Shown: one piece after another, positions 7,635 through 15,060 of the stretch | How the letters are laid out: the number at the start of each line of letters is the position of its first letter | Position numbering within the stretch: the first letter of the stretch is position 1 | Source: CAVONV01 sp963697355 | Lineage (GTDB): Bacteria; Acidobacteriota; Vicinamibacteria; Marinacidobacterales; DATDRI01 | Assembly (NCBI GenBank): GCA_963697355.1 | Contig: CAVONV010000024.1 | Location: 1 to 18,381 of the forward strand | Direction of reading: 5' to 3' | Length of the DNA: 18,381 nt | Translations under genes and position numbers: made by a program | Notes under the pieces: model-generated | Databases searched by the model: none | The model's input: only the letters and a program-made list of their open reading frames with translations | What the model was told of the DNA's origin: nothing

Positions 7635-7836
7635 GTCGCGGTCGAAACTCAGGTTTTCGAGTTGCGTTCAGACCCAACAGCGTTGGAAATTCAAGGCGAT
7701 CACGCCCGGAGGGATTATCGATTTTTCTATCATCTCTCTGGACAAGCACGGCTGGGATGTTGCAGAAGACGAGCAAGCATGGCGCGAGTACCAGCGGCGA
7801 CGAATGGCGGAGGAGTGCGGTGACGATCCGTGGTGA
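7633..7836 (+). CDS. Short plus-strand reading frame of unknown function abutting the GH47 break
   Basis: I do not recognise this product. Up to 67 codons are open from the ATG at 7633, but the first part is antisense to GH47, so the meaningful portion probably starts near 7668. It reads KFKAITPGGIIDFSIISLD, then HGWDVAEDEQAWREYQRRR and ends MAEECGDDPW. The composition (acidic/aromatic/basic helix-like C-terminus) looks like genuine protein rather than a shadow, and would fit the C-terminal piece of a longer gene whose front is missing. There is no ribosome site. A second plus frame (LRSDPTALEIQGDHARRDYR) also looks protein-like over the same bases, so the frame choice is uncertain. Confidence 0.3.
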   Translation: MSRSKLRFSSCVQTQQRWKFKAITPGGIIDFSIISLDKHGWDVAEDEQAWREYQRRRMAEECGDDPW

Positions 7837-7851
7837 CTCGCTGCCACGGCA

Positions 7852-7902
7852 TGGAGAGAACGACCTCTTAGCGGTCGAGAACGGACTGCGGCTCGTTCTC
7901 CA
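7852..7902. repeat. Imperfect inverted repeat cluster
   Basis: TGGAGAGAACGA (7852-7863) faces TCGTTCTCCA (7893-7902); the arms are complementary except for one extra base. Inside it, GAGAACG (7877-7883) and CGTTCTC (7894-7900) form an alternative perfect seven-base stem with a ten-base loop. There is no T-run on either side, so it is not an obvious intrinsic terminator. It could be an end remnant of a mobile element or an RNA structure. Confidence 0.45.
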
Positions 7903-7990
7903 GCTGTGAACTCCAATGCCGACGAACGCGGAAGCTTCTTTGACTCTACCTGCGCTTGGTCCGGCGTTCACTCACTGATCCATCGTCAAA

Positions 7991-8007
7991 CGATATTCGA
8001 ATTATCG
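7991..8007. promoter_or_regulatory. Near-perfect palindrome upstream of the ADOP gene, candidate operator
   Basis: The 17 bases CGATATTCGAATTATCG become a perfect 18-base palindrome (CGATAATTCGAATTATCG) if one A is restored. It lies 59 bases before the ADOP ATG, a suitable place for a dimeric repressor site. The missing base could be real or another consensus indel. No regulator is encoded nearby, so the function is a guess. Confidence 0.3.
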
Positions 8008-8066
8008 GAACCGGGCGAGGCAACGTTTCCCCGGCGGCTCCACGTCTAAAGATGTGGGAGGCTGCC

Positions 8067-10570
8067 ATGCTATCGGGTATCGTTCACGACCTTCGTTTCG
8101 CCCTTCGCTCATTTTCCAAATCGCCCCTTCTTGTGGCAGTCGCAACCGTCTCATTGGCGCTCGGTATCGGCGCGAACACGGCGATCTTCACGCTCTTCGA
8201 CCAAGTCCTTCTGCGATTGTTGCCGGTCAAGGATCCGGCTTCCCTCGTGATTGTCGCGACGCAGGGCAACCATGTCGGGGAGCAACCGTGGCCGGAACGC
8301 TATCTCCTATCCCATGTACAAGGACTGCCGGGAGAGAAATCAGGTCTTTGACGGCATCCTTTGCCGGCGAGGCGTGGTCGTAAACCTCGGATTCGGAGAT
8401 GGTACGGAGCGGGCGGAGGCCGAGCTTGTGTCGGGCAACTACTTCGAGGTCCTTGGGATCCAGCCGGCGCTGGGGCGAGTCCTGTCGATGGACGACGAGC
8501 GGGCCCCCGGAGCCGATCCGGTGGTCGTTCTCAACTACGACTATTGGCGCCAACGCTTTGCCTCGGATGAGGGAATCGTCGGAGAGGCGATCCGCGTGAA
8601 CGGACACCCGATGACAATCGTCGGCGTTGCGGCGCCCGGTTTCCAGGGTGTGAGCCTTGGCTTTCGCCCGAAACTCCACATTCCCGTCACGATGAAGCGA
8701 CAGGTGACGCCCTCGTGGGACGATCTCGACAACCGTCGGTCCCGGTGGCTCCAGGTCCTTGCGCGTCTCAAAGCCGGAGTTTCTCGAGAACAAGCCGAGG
8801 CATCTCTGCAAACGCTCTACAAGCAAATCATCACGATGGAGGCTGAGGAACCCTACTTCGCAGATGTCAGCGCACATCATAAGGAACGGTTTCTCCAGTC
8901 CCACGCCGTCGTCCTGCCCGGGGGGCAGGGTGATTCCGGGATGCGCCGCACCCTCGAGACGCCGCTCAAGGTCCTCATGGGTTTCGTGGGGCTCGTTTTG
9001 TTCATCACCTGCGCCAACGTGTCCAATCTGCTCGTCGCGAAAGCGACGAATCGGCGCAACGAGATCGCCCTCAGGCTTGCGATAGGAGCTGGAAGGCGGC
9101 ACATCCTCCGACAGCTCTTTGTTGAGAGCTTCCTGCTGGCTCTAATCGGAGGCTTTTCTTGCTCTTCTCGTAGGCTATTTGACGAGCCGGGGCCTAATCC
9201 TTCTGGCACCGAGTGAGGAAGAGCGGCAGGCTCTCACGGCGACACCCGACGCCCGTATACTCGGCTTCAACCTGATGGTCACCGTGGTGGCGGCATTCGG
9301 CTTCGGACTCGTCCCGGCGCTTCAAGCCTTGAGGACGGATCTGGTCTCGACGATCAAACAGCAGTCGGCCTCGAGCTCGGCGGGACATGGGGCTCGCACC
9401 CGGAAAATCCTCGTGGTGGTTCAAGTCTTCGTGGCGCTCCTGCTGCTCGTCGGCTCGGGACTCTTCGTTCAGAGTCTCAAAAAGCTGAACGAGGTCGATC
9501 CGGGTTTTCGCGCGACGAACCTCGTCCGCTTCAAGCTCGACCCGACGCTCAGCGGATACGACGTCGCACGAACGAAGGAGTTTTACGGGCGTTTGCAGGA
9601 GCGGCTGCATGGGATGGCGGGGGTCGAGTCCGCGGGTCTCGCCGTCGTGGCCATCATGGAAGGAGACGAATGGGACTCGAGTATTACGGTCGAGGGGTAT
9701 CGTGCGGCGGAGGACGAGAACATGAATCCTCACTTCAACTCGGTTTCCTCGGGCTATTTCGAAACCCTCGGCATTGCGGTCCGGGAGGGTCGTGACTTCG
9801 ACTCGAGTGATACAGACGGTGCGAAACCGGTCATCATCGTAAACGAGACTTTTGTGGAACGATACTTCGAGACCGAGAGCCCTCTCGGATACCATGTCGG
9901 TTTCGGACGAGGCCCGAACGTGATCCCGGACATGGAGATCGTGGGGGTGGTCGAGGACGCGAAGTACGAGAATCTACGGGATGAGGTGCCCCGCCAAGTC
10001 TTCGTCCACTACCCGCAGAGCGAGTGGGCAACGGAGATGACGGTGTACGTGCGCGCGTCGATTTCCTCCGATACCTTGCTCACCGCGATCCGCGGCGAGG
10101 TCGAGAACCTGGATGCGACGATGCCCATCTTCGACATGAACACCATGGAAGATCAGCTCGACCGTTCGTTGGCCATGGAGCGGTTGGTCGCTTTTCTAGC
10201 GAGCGCCTTTGGGATGCTCGCAGCCGTTTTGGCCTTCGTCGGCCTCTATGGGGTCACCGCATTCGGAGTGTCGCGGCGCACGTCCGAAATCGGGCTCCGA
10301 ATGGCGCTCGGAGCCCGCGGAAGCTCAGTAGTGCGGATGGTGCTCAAAGAGGTGTTGATTCTCACGGGCGTCGGCGTCGCCGTCGCCGTGCCGTCCGCCT
10401 TGTGGATGGGCAAGCTCATCGAAAGCCAACTCTACGGTGTGCCCTCACGCGATCCCTTCACCATGGTCGTGTCGGCTTTTCTCCTCGTTTCTGTAACGGT
10501 TCTCGCCGGCGCCGTTCCGGCCATACGAGCCAGCCGGTTGAGTCCGTCGATCGTTCTCCGCTACGAGTAG
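8067..10570 (+). CDS. ADOP-family duplicated orphan permease (MacB_PCD-FtsX twice), two frame breaks
   Basis: About 834 residues after correction, the usual size for the acidobacterial duplicated orphan permeases. From the ATG at 8067 (GGGAGG site): first membrane helix with the hallmark LALGIGANTAIFTLFDQVLLR; first periplasmic core (SYPMYKDCRERNQVFDG, FEVLGIQPALGRVL); then helices with NVSNLLVAKATNRRNEIALRLAIGAGR; then the second half with ARTRKILVVVQVFVALLLLVGSG, a second core (YFETLGIAVREGRDF) and the closing GLYGVTAFGVSRRTSEIGLRMALG and LSPSIVLRYE. No ATPase is adjacent, as expected of orphan members. One frame change lies at about 8275-8300 (NHVGEQ then GRNAISYPMY) and another at about 9150-9157 (ALIGG then AFLALLVGYLTSRG, probably one lost G or C). 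Both sides align, so indels are the simplest cause. The transported substrate is unknown. Confidence 0.88.
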
Positions 10571-10587
10571 TCGAGGAGGCGGCCAGT

Positions 10588-10616
10588 CGAACAGTCGGAT
10601 TTGATTCCGCTATAAT
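10588..10616 (+). promoter_or_regulatory. Candidate promoter for the aminotransferase gene
   Basis: A perfect TATAAT (10611-10616) lies 17 bases after CGAACA (10588-10593), a weak -35 match. The expected start is near 10623, about 22 bases before the aminotransferase ATG. It sits immediately after the ADOP stop, so the aminotransferase probably has its own transcript. Confidence 0.5.
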
Positions 10617-10644
10617 CTCAACTCGTGATGAAGGGACACCTCTA

Positions 10645-11755
10645 ATGAAGTACAGACGTTCCCCCATTGAAATCGAATCGCCGGAGCAATTCGGCTACGA
10701 GAACATTGAATGCAACTTGGCCGAAAGCTCCGTTCCCGATGCCCACCTGAAAAATCTCGAGATCCACTTGGAAGACCTGGTGCTCCAGTACGGAGATCAC
10801 CTCGGAAAGCCCGAGCTTAGAGAGTTGCTCGCCGCCGAATCCGACGCGCTCGAGGCCAGTGACGTACTATTGACGGTGGGCGCCGCTGGGGCGCTTTTTA
10901 TCGTCGCATCGAGCCTCCTGAATAAAGGGGATCATGTCGTTGCTGCCTTCCCAAACTACGTCACCAACATCGAGACACCAAGGACCATTGACTGCGAGAT
11001 AGACTACCTTCATTTGAAATTCGACGAAGGATTCCGCCTCGACCTGGACGCGCTCTCGTCGCTCATCGGGCCGAGAACGCGACTCGTCAGCCTGACGAGT
11101 CCGCACAACCCGACGGGGAGCGTTATGAGCGAGGATGAGCTCTGTGAAGTGGTTCGATTGGTCGAGTCGACCGACGCCACCTTACTGCTGGACGAGACTT
11201 ATCGGGGAATGAGCTTTTCTGCTACCCCGCCTCTGGCGGCCTCGCTCTCGCCTCGGGCCATCAGCGTCTCGTCTCTTTCCAAAACCTATGGGCTTCCGGG
11301 AATCCGCCTGGGCTGGCTGGTCTCACGAGACGCGCGCTTGATGGAGACCTTCCTTGCCGCCAAGGAGCAAATTCATATCAGCCTCTCCGTTTTGGACGAG
11401 GAAGTCGCTTTCAAGTACCTGCTAGATAAAGACACACACCTTACCAACATCAGGCGGGACATCGCTCGCAAGTTCGGCGTAATGAAGACCTGGATGAACG
11501 ACCAGGATGATTTGGAATGGCAAGAGCCCGCCGGTGGAGTTGTTTGTTTTCCAAGGATCAAGGACACGGTCAATGTGGATCCCCGATGCCTTTTATCGGG
11601 TCCTCAATGAGAAATACAAAACCTACGTCGGGCCCGGGCACTGGTTCGAGCAGGACCCAAGATACATGCGCATAGGGTACGGCTGGCCGACCGAACCAGA
11701 GCTCGAGCAAGGTCTGAAAAACATTGCTCGAGCCCTTAGAGACACGGAGAAGTAG
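10645..11755 (+). CDS. Class I/II (fold type I) PLP-dependent aminotransferase, one frame break
   Basis: About 369 residues. AAGGGA (10631-10636) is eight bases before the ATG at 10645. Fold-type I landmarks are in order: SPHNPTG near residue 152, LLDETY (Asp183, contacts the PLP pyridine nitrogen), SLSKTYGLPGIRLGW with the Schiff-base lysine at 213, and MRIGYGW near the C-terminus, where the carboxylate-binding Arg of the family sits. The frame changes at about 11578-11584: the first frame reads TVNVDPRC and stops, while the next reads PDAFYRVLNEKY. Removing one C from the run CCCC gives an uninterrupted NVDPDAFYRV, so an extra base in a homopolymer is likely. The substrate cannot be deduced; it is not obviously AspC, HisC or TyrB. 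It lies 83 bases before the unknown gene that follows on the same strand. Confidence 0.88.
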
Positions 11756-11838
11756 CGAGAACTCGCTTTTCCGCACCCTCGCCGCCGTGTTACCTTCCGA
11801 ACCATCTGTCGTATCACGAGCCAGCTGTGGAGGTCATC

Positions 11839-12720
11839 ATGTTCTATGAAGTCGAGATTCCGGAAAAACGCAATGGATCAAAGAGTTGGGCATCGGCCCT
11901 GGTGGTTCTCAATCCTCCCGAGTCCCGCCGGCTGCTTGCGAAGGCTACAGTGGCCCTTCCCGAAGTTCGGCGTGCCCTCGAGAGCGGCACCATCATCATC
12001 GGCCGTGGTGTCACCAACGCCTACGTAACGGAAGAGCTCCTCGGCGTCGAGATCGAGCCCAAGGCGGGCCAAACCGTGGGGATGGTCTGCCAAGGAGTCA
12101 CGACCGGCAACTCGAGTCCTCCACCCTGCCCACACCACATCATCAAGGCAGGCAAGGTTATGGAAGGGGCGGACTCGAGGGTAGAGATCTCGAGTTTTGG
12201 CCCCGACGACGTCTTCATCAAAGGTGGGAACGCGATCGACCCGGAAGGCAACGCGGGTATTCTCACCTCTTCGTTGACGGCCGGCACCATCGGTATGGCT
12301 TGGCCGGTGGTCACGCCGAGAGGTTCTCATCTCATCATGCCGATCGGATTAGAGAAGTTGGTTCCTTCCGTGATCGAAGCCGCCAAATGCACCGATCTCT
12401 ACAGGTTCAAATACAGCATGGGCTTGCCGGCGCGGCTGACGCCCGTGGTCCTGGGCAAGGTGTTGACAGAGGTCGAGGCCCTCGCGGTGCTTGCCGGCGT
12501 CAAAGTGACCCACGTCGGCTCGGGCGGTGTCGGCGGGTCCGAGGGTGCCGTCGTTTTGGTCATCGAAGGGGAGGAATCCCGGGTCGACGAGGCCTTCGAG
12601 CTCGTCACGTCGATCAAGGGCGAGCCCGCAGTGACCGTGCCCGACTCTCTCTATGTGAAATCGGCGGCTGAGTACGGTTATGACCCGCAAGCACAGCTCG
12701 CCACGTTGAGTGGGAGATAA
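11839..12720 (+). CDS. Conserved protein of unknown function
   Basis: A 293-residue soluble protein that I cannot name. The ATG at 11839 follows GGAGG by five bases, preferable to the GTG at 11827. Notable segments are GTIIIGRGVTNAYVTEELLG (near residue 53), a Cys-Pro-His-His cluster after SSPPP, DDVFIKGGNAIDPEGNAGIL, GTIGMAWPVVTPRGSHLIMP and IGLEKLVPS. The C-terminal part, with HVGSGGVGGSEGAVVLVIEG and SIKGEPAV, looks like a separate alpha/beta unit. The glycine-rich loops suggest a nucleotide- or phosphate-binding fold; a resemblance to NagB/RpiA/CoA-transferase-like folds is only an impression. There is no signal peptide or membrane segment. It may be co-transcribed with the aminotransferase. 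Confidence 0.85.
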   Translation: MFYEVEIPEKRNGSKSWASALVVLNPPESRRLLAKATVALPEVRRALESGTIIIGRGVTNAYVTEELLGVEIEPKAGQTVGMVCQGVTTGNSSPPPCPHHIIKAGKVMEGADSRVEISSFGPDDVFIKGGNAIDPEGNAGILTSSLTAGTIGMAWPVVTPRGSHLIMPIGLEKLVPSVIEAAKCTDLYRFKYSMGLPARLTPVVLGKVLTEVEALAVLAGVKVTHVGSGGVGGSEGAVVLVIEGEESRVDEAFELVTSIKGEPAVTVPDSLYVKSAAEYGYDPQAQLATLSGR

Positions 12721-12833
12721 CCGATATTTGTCTAATCGGCCCACAGGCCTTATCATTAAGTTATCCACCCAGTTGCCATCAGTATACGCACGACGGGTAT
12801 GCTGACTCTGACACATTCTGAAGGTCGGGAAGT

Positions 12834-14794
12834 TTGAGCAGAGTCCTTGGAATCGATTTAGGAACTTGCACCTCCATTGTTTCAGTGATGGACGGTGGGA
12901 ACCCACGTGTGATCCCCAATAGGGACGGCGCTCGGATGACACCTACCGTCGTCGGGGTAACGAGCGAAGGCAGGCGTTTGGTGGGCCAGGCAGCCGAAGC
13001 GCAGGCCGCCAACAACCCCAGAGGCACGATTTTCGACATCCCTCGTCTGCTCGGCCGCCGATTCGACTCGGTTGAGATTCAGCAAGCGAAGCGGAAGTTG
13101 CCTTATCAGATCATCGAAGCTGAAAACGGTGACGCTCATGTTCGAATCGGTGAACGCGTCTTCAACCCGCCGGAGCTATGTGCCTTGGTTCTCTCTGAGC
13201 TCAGGACCTTTGCCCAAGCCGACTTGGGCGAGCCGGTCGAGGAAGCCGTCGTAACGGTTCCCTCTTCTTTCAACGACAATCAGCGTCGAGCCGTAAAGGA
13301 TGCGGCGGCAATTGCGGGTCTCAAAGTGAGTCGCCTTCTGAATGCTTCCAGCGCAGCGGCGCTTGCTTCCAGCCTGACGCTGGATAAAAAAGGGCCATAC
13401 GTCATCTGCGACTTCGGCGGCGGCGTACTCGACATCGCGGTCGCCGAGCTTCATGACAATGCTTGCCAGGTGCTGGCCACCGGAGGCGACTCGTACCTCG
13501 GTGGCCACGATATCGATCAGGTGCTCATCGGCTGGTTGACGAAGAAGCTTCAGGAGGACCACGGTATCGATCCCAATAAGGACGGCGGGTCCTATTCGCT
13601 CTTGAGGGAGGCGGTAGAAAAGGCCAAGCGCGAGCTTTCCAGTGCGGATGAAGCCACCATATCTCTTGCGCACTCGGGTCGGGCGTCCAAACGGTGTTGA
13701 CTCGGTCCGAGTATGAGATGCAAATCGGATTTCTGCTCGACCGGATGCTCGAGCCGGGTCGCCGGGTGCTGAAGGACTCTGGCTTGATCGGCAACGATAT
13801 CAACAAAGTCATCATGGTCGGAGGCCAAGCCCATAGCCCTAAAGTCTCAGCGGTCGCGGCCAACGTTTTTGGCGCAGAAGTAGTTCACGGGGACCATCCC
13901 GAAGAGTGCGTCGCCATGGGTGCTGCGGTTCAGGCCGGTATCATGGAAGGAGACATTACCGATCGCATCCTTCTTGAAGTCACACCTCACTCGCTCGGTC
14001 TCGAGACGCAAGGTGGCGCTTTTGCTCCGCTCATCGAACGAGGCTCGGCCATTCCAACGCGGAAGGGTCGGATCTTCACCACCGTCTTCGACAACCAGCA
14101 GTGGGTCGAGCTTCATGTATTGCAAGGCGAGAGCGACAAGTCCGAATTCAATGTCTCCCTCGGCAAGTTCAAGTTGACGGATATTCCTCCCAGTCCCAAA
14201 GGCGTTCCTCAAATCGAGGTCTCCTTCGAGATTGACTTGGATGGAATCGCCCAGGTGTCGGCGCTGGATCAAGCAACGGGCCGGGAACAAAATGTCATTG
14301 TTCGCGCAGAGAGCGGCCTTTCCCTGGCAGAGGTCAAACGCTTGCGTCAGGAGTTCGAGGCACGACCTCATGAGCCACCGACATCCCTAGAACGACCGTC
14401 CCAAGAGCAATCCCCTGCGCCATCAGCACCCGAGCAACAACCGACTCAGGAGCAGCCTTCCGGTCAAACAACGTCGGAGCACCCACCGGTCCAAGAGCAA
14501 CAACCGCCCTCGCGGGAACCTACGCCTCAACAACAACCGCCGCAGAAAAAACCCGCCAAGCATGAGGACCTTCGAGGCGAGATTCAAATGTTGACGCTCG
14601 GCGTCCGACACGCGCTGGGGGCGCTGATGCCCTTACTCGACGATCAGGAGCAAACCGACATCATGTTCGCTCTCGACGACGCAAAGCAGGTTCTTGACGG
14701 CGAATCGGACGAGCTAGCTGCTTCGTTTGCGAGCCTTGCCGCCGCGGCGGATACCTTGAGCAAGGCTCGACTGAGAAAACAGCAACCACGTTGA
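12834..14794 (+). CDS. Divergent DnaK/Hsp70 homologue with altered ATPase site, one frame break
   Basis: About 653 residues after correction, starting at TTG 12834 (GGTCGGGAAG upstream). Hsp70 landmarks are clear: GIDLGT (6-11), NPRGTIFDIPRLLGRRF, AVVTVPSSFND, ICDFGGGVLD, VIMVGGQ, VTPHSLGLE (domain linker region) and the beta-sandwich substrate domain (GVPQIEVSFEIDLDGIAQVSA). Against E. coli DnaK, Lys70 is Pro70, Glu171 is Ala171 and Thr199 is Val198, while the aspartates at 8, 193 and 200 remain. After the substrate domain comes a Gln/Pro-rich spacer of about 65 residues (14358-14560) and then a short helical tail. The frame changes between about 13670 and 13685 (ISLAHSG, then GVQTVLTRSEYEM), with both sides aligning. 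No dnaJ or grpE is nearby, so this is a specialised paralogue rather than the housekeeping dnaK. Confidence 0.88.
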
Positions 14795-14900
14795 CGTTCC
14801 GGGTCTGACCTCAACCCACCTTCGCTGCATGTAATTGCATGCAGAGCTACGACGGGTCCGCCGTCCGCCTCCGTGTGGACACTTCGGCGAGACCTAGCCG

Positions 14901-14930
14901 CAGCCTTTGGCGAAGGCTGGTAGCTTTTTT
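14901..14930 (+). terminator. Probable intrinsic terminator after the Hsp70 gene
   Basis: CAGCCTT (14901-14907) and AAGGCTG (14913-14919) form a perfect seven-base stem with a five-base loop, followed after five bases by six T (14925-14930). The gap between the stem and the T-run is longer than ideal. It lies 106 bases after the Hsp70 stop and before the exporter operon, where a terminator would be expected. Confidence 0.5.
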
Positions 14931-14961
14931 GCGAAGGCGGAAAGTCAATACACTGCCCTTT

Positions 14962-14998
14962 CCTTACATCCTTAACATCTGTTTGCAAAACCCTTACA
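14962..14998 (+). repeat. Direct repeats CCTTACA upstream of the exporter operon
   Basis: CCTTACA (14962), CCTTAACA (14970) and CCTTACA (14992) occur within 37 bases, ending 63 bases before the adaptor gene. Tandem half-sites of this type are used by OmpR/PhoB-like regulators. The spacing (8 and 22 bases) is not regular enough for a firm call. A TTGCAA at 14983-14988 could be a -35, but I see no good -10. Confidence 0.25.
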
Positions 14999-15060
14999 AA
15001 ACCAACGTAACAAGACGACTTCCTCCTTCGTCTTCATAGATAGAGGGGGACGAATCAACC

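Larger units (their letters stand above)
7837..8066. other. Non-coding stretch between the GH47 break and the ADOP gene
   Basis: No convincing gene is present on either strand. It contains an imperfect inverted repeat cluster (7852-7902) and a near-palindrome (7991-8007), and it ends with a good ribosome site, GGGAGG, just before the ADOP ATG. A short hairpin, CCACGTC-TAAA-GATGTGG, lies at about 8040-8057 and partly overlaps that site. No clear -35/-10 pair was found. Confidence 0.5.

Noticed and set aside
8227..9102. 291-residue minus-strand ORF
   Set aside because: Antisense to the ADOP permease; composition is that of a mirrored GC-rich gene.
11570..11590. Programmed frameshift in the aminotransferase
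   Set aside because: The break is explained by one extra C in CCCC; no slippery heptamer with a downstream structure was evident, and similar breaks affect unrelated genes here.
11886..12671. 261-residue plus-strand ORF
   Set aside because: Out-of-frame shadow of the conserved protein at 11839-12720, very rich in Arg and Gly.
12761..12769. TTATCCACC, one mismatch from a DnaA box, upstream of the Hsp70 gene
   Set aside because: A single isolated site without other boxes, an AT-rich unwinding region or origin-linked genes; chance occurrence is likely.
12773..12803. TTGCCA ... TATGCT as a promoter for the Hsp70 gene
   Set aside because: The spacer is 19 bases and both boxes are imperfect; too weak to annotate.
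14837..14842. TGCATG repeats at about 14826-14843 as an operator
   Set aside because: TGCATG is self-complementary and the spacing is short; no support beyond the pattern.
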